This document shows positions 56,584-64,000 of a DNA stretch of 64,000 nucleotides, piece after piece; positions within the stretch are counted from its first letter, which is position 1, and each line of letters starts with the position of its first letter. A program made the translations under genes and the position numbers. Location: the NCBI RefSeq assembly GCF_965198245.1, contig NZ_OZ240249.1:3100001-3164000 (forward strand), given 5' to 3'. The notes beneath the pieces are model-generated. The model had not been told where the DNA came from. It made no database searches and saw only the letters and a program-made list of their open reading frames with translations. Source of the stretch: Poriferisodalis sp965198245. Its GTDB lineage: Bacteria > Actinomycetota > Acidimicrobiia > Acidimicrobiales > Poriferisodalaceae.

Positions 56584-57150
56584 TCAGCCGCGGGCGCGCT
56601 CGACGTAATCGCCGCTGCGGGTGTCGACCTTCAACCGCTCGCCAGCCTCGATGAACAGCGGCACCTGCACCACCAGTCCGGTGGACATCGTGGCAGGCTT
56701 GCGCGCACCCGACACCCGGTCGCCCTGCACGCCTGGGTCGGTATCGGCCACCTCGAGCACCACCGATGCGGGCAGTTCCACTCCCAGCACCTCGTCGCCG
56801 AAACGCACCACTGTTGCCATCTCGCCTTCGATCAGGTAGTTCATTGCGTTGCCGGCAGCGGCCCGGCTGACGGGAAGCTGCTCGTAACTGTCGGTGTCCA
56901 TGAACACCAGGGAATCGCCGTCGGCGTACAGGTATTGCATGTCGCGGTGGTCGATGAGCGCACGTTCCATGCGCTCGCCGGCCCGGAATGTGCGCTCCAC
57001 CACTGCACCGGTGCGCACGTTGCGGAGCGTCGTGCGCACGAACGCGCCGCCCTTGCCCGGCTTGACGTGCTGGAACTCGGCAAGCTGGAACAAGCCGCCG
57101 TCGAGATCGAGCGTCATGCCGTTGCGGAAGTCGGCAGTGGAGATGGCCAT
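56584..57150 (-). CDS. efp: Translation elongation factor P
   Basis: 188 residues, ATG with GAGAGG upstream. Relieves ribosome stalling at polyproline. Seen: AEFQHVKPGKGGAFVRT (the loop with the modified Lys), NAMNYLIEGEMATV, GVELPASVVLEV and KVDTRSGDYVERA. Standard length; downstream of aroQ. Confidence 0.97.
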   Translation of the reverse strand: MAISTADFRNGMTLDLDGGLFQLAEFQHVKPGKGGAFVRTTLRNVRTGAVVERTFRAGERMERALIDHRDMQYLYADGDSLVFMDTDSYEQLPVSRAAAGNAMNYLIEGEMATVVRFGDEVLGVELPASVVLEVADTDPGVQGDRVSGARKPATMSTGLVVQVPLFIEAGERLKVDTRSGDYVERARG

Positions 57151-57220
57151 ATCAACCTCTCGGAGTCAACCTGGGCGGATCACAGCGGTCGCAGCGGGAC
57201 AGTACAAGCACGGCTCGCCA

Positions 57221-57721
57221 TTACGACGGGTCGGCGGCCTCGTCGCCGGGGTCCGGCGTCTCGGCCGTCGCGGCTGCCGCCTCGATGGCAACTGCGACCG
57301 CTCGCGGGTAGCCAGCGCCGCCCTCCCCCGCAACCCGGGCGCTCGCCAGCGGCTCCACCACCGACAGGCGCCGCCATGGCTCGCGCTCGCGGGGCTCGGA
57401 CAGGTGCAGCTCCACTACGGGTCCGTCGAACGCGGCGAGCGCATCGTGCAGCGACCAGCCGTAGTGGGTGAGCGCACCGGGGTTCACCACGATGGCCCCG
57501 ACGCGTCCGATGCCCGAATGCACGGCGTCGACGAGGTCGCCCTCGTGGTTGCTCTGGCGGTGCTCGAGATCCCAGCCGAGTTCGGTTGCCGCTCGGCGTG
57601 CGGCCCGAACGTGGTCGAGCAGCGTGTCGGTGCCGTAGATCTCAGGTTCGCGGGTTCCCAACAGGTTCAGGTTCGGACCCGACAGCAGCAGTACGACGTG
57701 GCGAGCCATGGCCTCGATCAC
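57221..57721 (-). CDS. aroQ: 3-dehydroquinate dehydratase, type II
   Basis: 166 residues from a GTG overlapping the aroB stop (GTGA); an ATG 4 codons in is also plausible. Third step of the shikimate pathway. Seen: LSGPNLNLLGTREPEIYG (catalytic Tyr), RQSNHEGDLVDAVH, NPGALTHYGWSLHDAL, and the substrate region VELHLSEPREREPWR. C-terminal ~20 residues are an extra acidic tail. Confidence 0.95.
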   Translation of the reverse strand: MIEAMARHVVLLLSGPNLNLLGTREPEIYGTDTLLDHVRAARRAATELGWDLEHRQSNHEGDLVDAVHSGIGRVGAIVVNPGALTHYGWSLHDALAAFDGPVVELHLSEPREREPWRRLSVVEPLASARVAGEGGAGYPRAVAVAIEAAAATAETPDPGDEAADPS

Positions 57722-58776
57722 ATCCGCTCGAGCGCGCTGCGCAGCACACTGGGGTCGACGTTGGGCACCATTTCGAGACCGTTCGGCCCGTCGAGCACGA
57801 ACGTGATGCCGTCGGTGGCCTTCTTGTCTCGGCCGAACAGTTCGATGATCTCGTCATGGTCGACACCGGGGGGCAGCGCAGTGTCGAGCCCGTAGGCCTC
57901 GAGCACCCGCTCGTGCTCGGCCACACGTTGGTCATCGATGCGCCCCATCATGCGGGCCACCAGTGCCGCGTAACGCAGCCCGATGGCCACCGCCTCGCCG
58001 TGGCGCAGGTCGAACCGTTCGGCGATCTCGAGCGCGTGCGCCAGCGTGTGGCCGTAGTTCAGCAGCGCCCGGCGACCGCCCTCGGTCTCGTCAGAGCTCA
58101 CAACTTCGGCCTTGATCGCGACGCACGCAGCGACCCGTTCGTCGATGGGCAGCGCGCTCAAGTCGTTCTTGCCCGTCGAGCTGAGCCAATGCTCGGCGGC
58201 AGAGCCGCCGATGAAGTGATACTTGGCCAGCTCTCCCAGCCCGGCCCGCAGCTCGCGCTCTGGCAGCGTGTCGAGCACTTCGGTGTCGCACAGCACCGCA
58301 GCGGGCTGCCAGAAGGCGCCGACGAGGTTCTTGCCCTCGGCGAGGTTCACCCCGGTCTTGCCGCCCACCGCGGCGTCGATCTGGCCCAGCAGCGTCGTGG
58401 CGACATGCACCACAGCCACGCCCCGGTGATACACGGCAGCCGCGAAACCAGCGACGTCGGTGACCACGCCGCCACCGACTCCCACCACCACATCGCGGCG
58501 CGTCAGGCCCATTCGGGCGAACTCGCTGCACAGCTCCCCGATGGTGCCCAACTCCTTGGCGTGCTCGCCGTCGGGAATCGTGAAGGTCTCGAATGGGATG
58601 CCCGGGTCGACTTCGAGGCCGATGCCCGCCTGGGTGACAACGGCGGCACGCCGCGCCCCGCCAGTCACGACGGTGTCTCTCAGAATCGGGGCGAGTTCTC
58701 GGCGCGCTCCAGCGCCGACCAGGACGGGGTACGAACGGTCGCCCAGAGATACGTCGACGCGGATGGTGCCCGACAT
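57718..58776 (-). CDS. aroB: 3-dehydroquinate synthase
   Basis: 352 residues from the ATG at 58776. Second step of the shikimate pathway. Seen: PDGEHAKELGTI, VVGVGGGVVTDVAGFAAAVY, TTLLGQIDAAVGGKTGVN, EGKNLVGAFWQP and the metal-binding LLNYGHTLAHALE. No aroK or aroC is next to it; only aroQ and aroE are nearby. Confidence 0.97.
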   Translation of the reverse strand: MSGTIRVDVSLGDRSYPVLVGAGARRELAPILRDTVVTGGARRAAVVTQAGIGLEVDPGIPFETFTIPDGEHAKELGTIGELCSEFARMGLTRRDVVVGVGGGVVTDVAGFAAAVYHRGVAVVHVATTLLGQIDAAVGGKTGVNLAEGKNLVGAFWQPAAVLCDTEVLDTLPERELRAGLGELAKYHFIGGSAAEHWLSSTGKNDLSALPIDERVAACVAIKAEVVSSDETEGGRRALLNYGHTLAHALEIAERFDLRHGEAVAIGLRYAALVARMMGRIDDQRVAEHERVLEAYGLDTALPPGVDHDEIIELFGRDKKATDGITFVLDGPNGLEMVPNVDPSVLRSALERM

Positions 58777-58897
58777 CACCGGCGAGGGTACCGACGCGGC
58801 ACCAGACGACTGCCTGGAAACTACACAGCGCCAGCGCCCGGCCGTCTGGCCGGGTGTCCGTCCAACGGCGCCGAATGAGGTGGCGATCACCCACTGC

Positions 58898-59569
58898 TCA
58901 TGTGGCGAGGCCCGCCGGCGCCGACCACCAGATGACGGTGAGCGCGCCAGCGACCAGTGAAGGTCCGAGGGCGAAACGGTGGCCGCTGCCGCGGCGCAGC
59001 ACCACCACGCCCGCGGCGCCAACCAGCGCTGCAATGGCGAAACCGGCCAGCAACCCTTCCAGCACTGTGGTGAGCCCGCCGAGTCCCAAGTGCATGCCCA
59101 GGTACCCGCCCAGACGCACATCGCCGTAGCCCAGGTCGCCCCGGGCGGCAAGCCAGACGAGGTGCATCACCCCCCACCCGACAATCCCGCCGATGGCTGC
59201 TGCGGCAACCGCTCGCGCCACTCCTGCAAAGCCGGCATCGATCGCCCCAGCCCCGCACACAAGACCGATGGCAGCGGCGGCAACCGCACGCAAGAGCCGC
59301 GTGGGTATCAGGTGGGTGCGCAGGTCGACGCCGGAGATGACCACACCTGCCCATCCGAACGCGAGCAACGGCGCGAGGTAGGCGCTGTCGCCGAGTCGTA
59401 GGACACCGGCGGCCGCGATCGTGACGCACGACGCGATCGTCAGAGCCGGGTGCAGGCTGACGCCGAAACTGCGCTGAGCACAGCGTGAGGCGACGATTCC
59501 CGCGGCTGTGCCGCCGAGCCCGATCGCCGCAACCGCAGAAAGGCCCAGGTCTGTCGTTGCAATGGTCAC
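58898..59569 (-). CDS. A24-family prepilin peptidase
   Basis: 223 residues, about seven TM helices. The two catalytic Asp are seen in SGVDLRTHLIPTRLL and the GxGD-type GYGDVRLGGYLG. There is no N-terminal cysteine motif of the methylating form. It probably cleaves pilin signal peptides for the Tad system, whose operon starts 3.1 kb away. It lies between aroE and aroB. Confidence 0.88.
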   Translation of the reverse strand: MTIATTDLGLSAVAAIGLGGTAAGIVASRCAQRSFGVSLHPALTIASCVTIAAAGVLRLGDSAYLAPLLAFGWAGVVISGVDLRTHLIPTRLLRAVAAAAIGLVCGAGAIDAGFAGVARAVAAAAIGGIVGWGVMHLVWLAARGDLGYGDVRLGGYLGMHLGLGGLTTVLEGLLAGFAIAALVGAAGVVVLRRGSGHRFALGPSLVAGALTVIWWSAPAGLAT

Positions 59570-59623
59570 GCCGATGCCCCTCCGGTCGCCGGCGGCCGCC
59601 GGAGCCGCATGCGGGCCGGGGTG

Positions 59624-60532
59624 CTACCCGGCGAGTTCCAGGCCCACAGCCGCAGCCATCACGTCGATGGGTGCGTCGCGGCCGGTCCACATCTTGAACT
59701 GCCCGGCGGCCTGGTACAAGAGCATTCCGACACCGTTGAGCGTCAGGGCGCCCGCAGCGGCGGCCGCTTCGAGCAACGGGGTCCGTTCGGGCCGGTAGAT
59801 GAGGTCGGCGACGATCTGGCGCGACCGCAGCAACGCCGGATCGAACGGCAGCAGATCGCCTTCAGACATGCCAAGCGGTGTGGCGTTGACCACCAAGTCG
59901 GCGTCGCGCACTGCCCTCGGGCCGCCGACCATGGCTGCGCTGGATGCAGCGATCCCTGCGGTCGCACCCGCCGCGGCGCCCAGTGCGGCCGCGCGCACGG
60001 CCGCGTCCGCCGAGCGGTTCACCACGGTCACCGAGGCTCCTTGTGACGCGAGCGCCACGATCACCGCACGGGCTGCCCCGCCCGCACCGAACACCACGGC
60101 GTGCATGCCGGCGGGCTCCACACCCGCCTGGATCCTCAGCGACGCCAAGAACCCGTCGCCGTCGGTGTTCTCCCCGATCAGCCGGTCGCCGTTGCGGCGC
60201 ACGCAGTTCGCGGCCCCCAGCAGTGCAGCTGCGGGCGACAGCTCGTCGCAGGCAGCAGCAACGTCGTCCTTGTGGGGCATGGTGACCGACAGGCCTTCGA
60301 TCCCCAGCACGCGCATCGCTGCCACCGCACCGGCGCCCTGCCCGGCGGGCACTGCGAACGCCGTGTAGACCCAGTCCAGCCCTAGATGCTCAAACGCTGC
60401 ATTGTGCAGCGCCGGGCTGAGTGAATGCTGCACGGGGTCACCGATCACTCCGGCGACCTTCGTGCGCCCATTTAGGCGCAGCATCAACTCAGCGCGCCCA
60501 CTTGGGCGCCGGTGCGCCTCTTCGTCGCTCAT
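59624..60532 (-). CDS. aroE: Shikimate dehydrogenase
   Basis: 302 residues from the ATG at 60532; an ATG 16 codons later (MLRLNGRTKVAG) is another candidate. Reduces dehydroshikimate. Seen: VIGDPVQHSLSPALHNAAF, SVTMPHKDDVAAACDE (catalytic Lys and Asp), AANCVRRNGDRLIGENTDG, the NADP site VFGAGGAARAVIVAL, and NATPLGM. Starts 23 bp after mltG. Confidence 0.95.
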   Translation of the reverse strand: MSDEEAHRRPSGRAELMLRLNGRTKVAGVIGDPVQHSLSPALHNAAFEHLGLDWVYTAFAVPAGQGAGAVAAMRVLGIEGLSVTMPHKDDVAAACDELSPAAALLGAANCVRRNGDRLIGENTDGDGFLASLRIQAGVEPAGMHAVVFGAGGAARAVIVALASQGASVTVVNRSADAAVRAAALGAAAGATAGIAASSAAMVGGPRAVRDADLVVNATPLGMSEGDLLPFDPALLRSRQIVADLIYRPERTPLLEAAAAAGALTLNGVGMLLYQAAGQFKMWTGRDAPIDVMAAAVGLELAG

Positions 60533-60555
60533 CTCCTCACTCTGCCCGACGCGAC

Positions 60556-61905
60556 TCAACCGCAGAGACCCAATTCGACACACACGGCCTTGTCGCGCTG
60601 GAACTCCTCGTCGGTCTCGGAGAACGACAGGGTGCCGTCTTCCGACGTCAGCACGAAGTACATCCACGGCCCGTCCTCCGGATGCAGAGCCGCTTCGAGC
60701 GAGGCGCGCCCCGGAGCCGCAATCGGTGTGGGCGGCAGCCCCACGAGCACCCGGGTGTTGTACGGCGAGTTGACCGCCAGCAGGTCGGCGGTCAACTCCT
60801 GCGAGCCCACCACGTACACGACCGTGGCATCCAGACCCAGCGACCACCCGCGAGCGAGCCTGTTGTAGATCACCCGCGCCACTTTGGGACGGTCCTCGGT
60901 GCGCTGGGCCTCGCGTTCGATCATGCTGGCCACGATCAGCGTCTCGTACGACGTCAGGCCAATCCGGCGCGGCGCATCTGCGTAATCCAGTTCAGTGAGC
61001 ACGGCATCGAGCCGATCGACCATGAGTGCCACCAGCTGCTCAGCGCTGGTCTGAGAGTCGTAGAAGTACGTATCGGAGAAGAGCTGTCCCTCAGCTGGTT
61101 CGATCACGCCTTCGGGCAGGACCGGCGGCGTCGGCGCGACCAACGACAGCACTGGCCGTTCGCGCACCGCTGTCAGGAAATCTCTACCGCTGAAGCTCAG
61201 GCCCTGCACATCGTCGAAGAGGTCGGCCATCTGCGCCAAGGTCAAGCCTTCGGGAATGGTGAGCGGCTGCTGGGCGGCCTGTGCGACGCGGCTCGGCCCG
61301 GCCTCGAGCACAGCCAGGGTTTCCCAAACCGACGAGTTGGACTGGAACGTGTACTCGCCGGCTTGAAATGCGGGACCCCCTCGTAAACGCACATACCACT
61401 CGTAGGCCCGTGAACTCGGTACGACGCCTTCCGTTTCGAGCAGATCGGAAATGCTGGCCGTGCTGGAGCCCAACGGAAGGGTGAGCGCGATCTCGCCCGT
61501 CGGAGCGCCGGGCGGGTCGAGCTGTTCGGTCACCCAGCGGTAGGCGCGGCTGCCCGCCGTCCAGGCGATGAAGCCGAGCAGCACCAGAATCAGCAGTGCG
61601 CCGAATGTGCCAGGTCCGCGTCGCGTGCTGACCACCTCGTAGTCGACGCCGCGGCGTCCGCTGACGGGCTGCGGACCGCCGGCGGCCCGCTCCTGGCTCG
61701 GCGCCGTTGCGGGTCTCTCGTCGGGCTGTGCTCGCTCTAGCAGGCCCGGTTCGACAACCGAGGATTGGTCAGCCGAAGCCAGACCTACGAGGCCAGCAAG
61801 TCGATTCGCCAACTTGCGCACAGCCGGAGGAGTGCGCAGCGCCGTCGCCCGCCCCGATTCGGCGTCGTCGACTTCGGACTCAGTGCTGTCGTCAGTCACG
61901 GGCAT
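60556..61905 (-). CDS. mltG: Endolytic murein transglycosylase MltG
   Basis: 449 residues from an ATG at 61905 overlapping the ruvX stop region (a GTG two codons later is possible). Cuts nascent glycan strands. A ~85-residue cytoplasmic, acidic N-terminal part is followed by one TM helix (FGALLILVLLGFIAWTAG), a LysM-like domain (ALTLPLGSSTASISDLL), and the YceG domain with the catalytic Glu in LIVASMIEREAQ and LARGWSLGLDATVVY, NSPYNTRVLVGLPPTPIAAPG. Confidence 0.95.
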   Translation of the reverse strand: MPVTDDSTESEVDDAESGRATALRTPPAVRKLANRLAGLVGLASADQSSVVEPGLLERAQPDERPATAPSQERAAGGPQPVSGRRGVDYEVVSTRRGPGTFGALLILVLLGFIAWTAGSRAYRWVTEQLDPPGAPTGEIALTLPLGSSTASISDLLETEGVVPSSRAYEWYVRLRGGPAFQAGEYTFQSNSSVWETLAVLEAGPSRVAQAAQQPLTIPEGLTLAQMADLFDDVQGLSFSGRDFLTAVRERPVLSLVAPTPPVLPEGVIEPAEGQLFSDTYFYDSQTSAEQLVALMVDRLDAVLTELDYADAPRRIGLTSYETLIVASMIEREAQRTEDRPKVARVIYNRLARGWSLGLDATVVYVVGSQELTADLLAVNSPYNTRVLVGLPPTPIAAPGRASLEAALHPEDGPWMYFVLTSEDGTLSFSETDEEFQRDKAVCVELGLCG

Positions 61906-62320
61906 CGAGCCACGACTGCAGGATGACCGAGGCAGCCACCTTGTCGATGACCTTGCGGCGGGCAGGGCCGCGCACACCCTGTTCGGACAGGATGCGCTCG
62001 GCGGTGACTGTCGTGTAGCGCTCGTCGTGCAGGACCACCGGCACATCGAGTGCCGCCGCTATCTCGTCAGCCTCGGCCCGTACGCCAGCGGCGGCCGGTC
62101 CTTCGCTGCCATCGAGCGACGTCGGCAGGCCGATCACGACCACCTCCGCACCCACGTCAGCGACCATACCTGCGAGCGCTCGGTGGTCCCGGGCACGTTC
62201 GCCGCTGCGTTCGAGGACTTCGTAGGGCACCGCCACCGCAACATCGGCAGGCGCGAAGGCCACGCCGATGCGCTTCGAGCCGAGGTCTACGCCGATCGCC
62301 CGCTTCATGGGGCCCGACAC
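61892..62320 (-). CDS. ruvX: Putative pre-16S rRNA nuclease (RuvX/YqgF)
   Basis: 142 residues from a GTG; an ATG 4 codons in is also likely. RNase H-like fold with the acidic residues in AIGVDLGSKRIGVA, LHDERYTT and IDKVAASVILQSWLD. Between alaS and mltG, the conserved order. Confidence 0.94.
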   Translation of the reverse strand: MSGPMKRAIGVDLGSKRIGVAFAPADVAVAVPYEVLERSGERARDHRALAGMVADVGAEVVVIGLPTSLDGSEGPAAAGVRAEADEIAAALDVPVVLHDERYTTVTAERILSEQGVRGPARRKVIDKVAASVILQSWLDARD

Positions 62321-62354
62321 GGCTGGCCTGTCTTGTTCCGTGGTACCCGGCGCC

Positions 62355-64000
62355 TCAAGCCCCGAGTGCCGCCACTCGGGCTTGGGCCAGGGCGTCGCCG
62401 ATGCCGTCAGGATTGCGGCCGCCGGCCACCACCAGTGGCGGGTCGCCTTTCGCGCCGAATCCTCCGCCGACCGTCCGGGCCGCGTCTCGCAGGAGATCGC
62501 CTGCCGACAGGTCTCCGGCCGGATCCACTGCCGCCACTAAGGCCACTCCCCCGGCGGCGGGCGCAGAGGCCAGCACGACGGCTCGGATGCCTCCACGGTC
62601 GCGCACCGATGCAGCCAAGTCGCGCAGCGCATCACGCTCGAGATCGCCGAGGTCGGCGACGACCACGCCGTCCTCAGCCGTGGCGGCCAACTCAGCGGCC
62701 CGCGACGACGCCATTGTGCGTTGTAGGTCGCGCACCTGCCGGCGCAGCTCCTTGGTCTCGTCCAGACGCCGTTGCACCGCAGAGGCGATCTCATCTGGCT
62801 GAGCGTTCAACATCTCAGCCAGCGAATCCAGCGTGTCCTCGGCGTCCGCGAGCCGCTCCACGGTGGCAAGCCCGGTCACCGCCTCGATGCGTCGCATGTT
62901 CGAGCCGATGCTCGACTCCGAAACGATCCGCAGGTGCCCGATGTCGCCGAGGGCAGCCACATGGGTGCCGCCGCAGAGCTCGGTCGAGTGCTCCCCCGCT
63001 TCGAGCACGCGCACCACGTCGCCGTACTTGTCGCCGAAGAATGCGATGGCGCCGATGGCTTGCGCGTGGTTCATCGAGGTCTCGTAATGGCGGCAACGGC
63101 CGTTGGTGATGATCTCGGCGTTTGCGACGCGCTCGATCTCACGCAGCTGGGCGCGATCGACGCCCTCGTAGTGGCTGAAGTCGAATCGCAGTCGGTCTGG
63201 CGCCACCAGAGAGCCCGCCTGCTTCACGTGATCGCCCAGCACCTCGCGCAGTGCCCAGTGCAGGATGTGGGTGCCGGTGTGATTGCGACGAATGGCCGCC
63301 CGGCGCCCGTCGTCGATCTCGGCGCTGACCAGCGATCCGGCCTCGATGCCCTCACCGTGAACGCGCCCGATGTGGCGGTGCAGGTCGGCGAGTGCGTAGG
63401 TGCAGTCGAGCACCTCGATGCTGCCGTCGGTTCCCGAGATCGTGCCGACGTCGCCGATCTGTCCACCGCTCTCGGCGTAGAACGGCGTGCGGTCCAAGAA
63501 CACCTCGACGAGGTCGTCGTCGCCGTCGTGTTCATCGTCTTGAGCTATCTCGAACACCGCCAGCACCCGTGCCGGCGACACCGCCGGCGTGTCCCGCACG
63601 AATTGTGTGGGGCCGAACTGCGCCAGGATCTCCCGGTAGCGCTCGTCGGCGAAGGTAGGTCCGCCCGAACGACCAGCCCGCGCCCGCTCGCGCTGGCGTT
63701 CCATGGCGGCCTCGAAGCCGTCACGGTCGAGGCTCAGGCCGCGCTCGGTGAGGATCTCTTCGGTCACCTCCACCGGGAATCCGTGCGTGTCGTGCAACAG
63801 GAACGCGACCTCGCCGTCGAGCACTGTGTTTGCTGCTTCTGTGTTTGCTGATTCAGGGCTTGCTGATTCGGGGTTTGCTGCATCTGCCCCCTCGAGCCCG
63901 GCGGTGGCTTCATCGAGGATCTTCTGGCCTGTAGCAAGCGTGGTGCGGAAGCGCTCCTCCTCGCGAGCCACTACGTCGGCAATGAACTGCCGGTTGGCAA
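62355..64000 (-). CDS. alaS: Alanyl-tRNA synthetase, C-terminal part
   Basis: Runs out of the window at 64000, so the catalytic N-terminus is missing; 548 codons are visible. Seen: FLLHDTHGFPVEVTEEI, then the editing domain with its zinc motifs NHTGTHILHWALR (HxxxH) and CGGTHVAALGD, and the C-terminal DHHA1 domain ending GGGFGAKGDPPLVVAGG. Before the LHDTHGFP segment, about 20 residues of repeated Ala-Asn/Ser-x-Glu-Ser/Ala (ANPESASPESANTEAANTV) form an unusual insert, encoded by imperfect short repeats at 63828-63885. Confidence 0.97.
   Translation of the reverse strand, partial: ANRQFIADVVAREEERFRTTLATGQKILDEATAGLEGADAANPESASPESANTEAANTVLDGEVAFLLHDTHGFPVEVTEEILTERGLSLDRDGFEAAMERQRERARAGRSGGPTFADERYREILAQFGPTQFVRDTPAVSPARVLAVFEIAQDDEHDGDDDLVEVFLDRTPFYAESGGQIGDVGTISGTDGSIEVLDCTYALADLHRHIGRVHGEGIEAGSLVSAEIDDGRRAAIRRNHTGTHILHWALREVLGDHVKQAGSLVAPDRLRFDFSHYEGVDRAQLREIERVANAEIITNGRCRHYETSMNHAQAIGAIAFFGDKYGDVVRVLEAGEHSTELCGGTHVAALGDIGHLRIVSESSIGSNMRRIEAVTGLATVERLADAEDTLDSLAEMLNAQPDEIASAVQRRLDETKELRRQVRDLQRTMASSRAAELAATAEDGVVVADLGDLERDALRDLAASVRDRGGIRAVVLASAPAAGGVALVAAVDPAGDLSAGDLLRDAARTVGGGFGAKGDPPLVVAGGRNPDGIGDALAQARVAALGA

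Overview
The window is GC-rich DNA from an actinobacterium. The best guess is Acidimicrobiia, perhaps an uncultured marine or host-associated lineage, but that placement is inference. Support comes from the mycobacterial-type integration host factor (mihF), the actinobacterial order pyrF-mihF-gmk-rpoZ-coaBC-metK-priA, a PriA without a Walker A motif, cell-wall-binding-2 repeats, and frequent GTG starts with GTGA/ATGA stop-start overlaps. Nearly all genes lie on the minus strand. No rRNA, tRNA or CRISPR array was seen.

1-12.1 kb: three adjacent minus-strand genes for very large, modular, secreted surface proteins. Two of them (starts at 5285 and 12113) are built from a repeated ~1.85-kb module. 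Both are preceded by the same conserved upstream region, which contains an uninterrupted G tract of 16 and 14 bases respectively. 12.3-19 kb: a catabolic and accessory group with a family III CoA-transferase, a dienoyl-CoA-isomerase-like crotonase, an MBL-fold hydrolase, an amidohydrolase, a choline-sulfatase-like enzyme and a YfcE-like phosphoesterase.

19-34 kb: core genes fmt, def, priA, metK, coaBC, rpoZ, gmk and mihF. They are disrupted by a partial tandem duplication: a second, truncated coaBC, a second, truncated rpoZ and a gmk fragment. A 1601-residue CWB2/subtilisin/Fn3-repeat protein gene sits between the duplicated halves, and small membrane-protein genes (DUF805-like, DUF4190-like) sit between gmk and the intact rpoZ. 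An AlbA_2/HATPase regulator-like gene has entered between mihF and pyrF.

35.7-45 kb: a compact pyrimidine operon, pyrR-pyrB-pyrC'-carA-carB-pyrD-pyrF, with translational overlaps. Upstream of pyrR is a convincing PyrR-binding hairpin, and an intrinsic terminator lies inside the first pyrR codons. The dihydroorotase-like protein has lost its catalytic metal ligands.

45.2-55.8 kb: a Tad/Flp-type secretion or pilus operon inserted between nusB and pyrR. It encodes the CpaF/TadA ATPase, TadB, TadC, a CpaB-like SAF protein and small TadE-like proteins, and it also carries an 881-residue Cys-rich protein with a long Asp/Glu tract and a 643-residue lipoprotein, neither of which I recognise. A prepilin peptidase gene lies nearby among the aromatic genes. 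56-64 kb: nusB, efp, aroQ, aroB, prepilin peptidase, aroE, mltG, ruvX and the 3' part of alaS.
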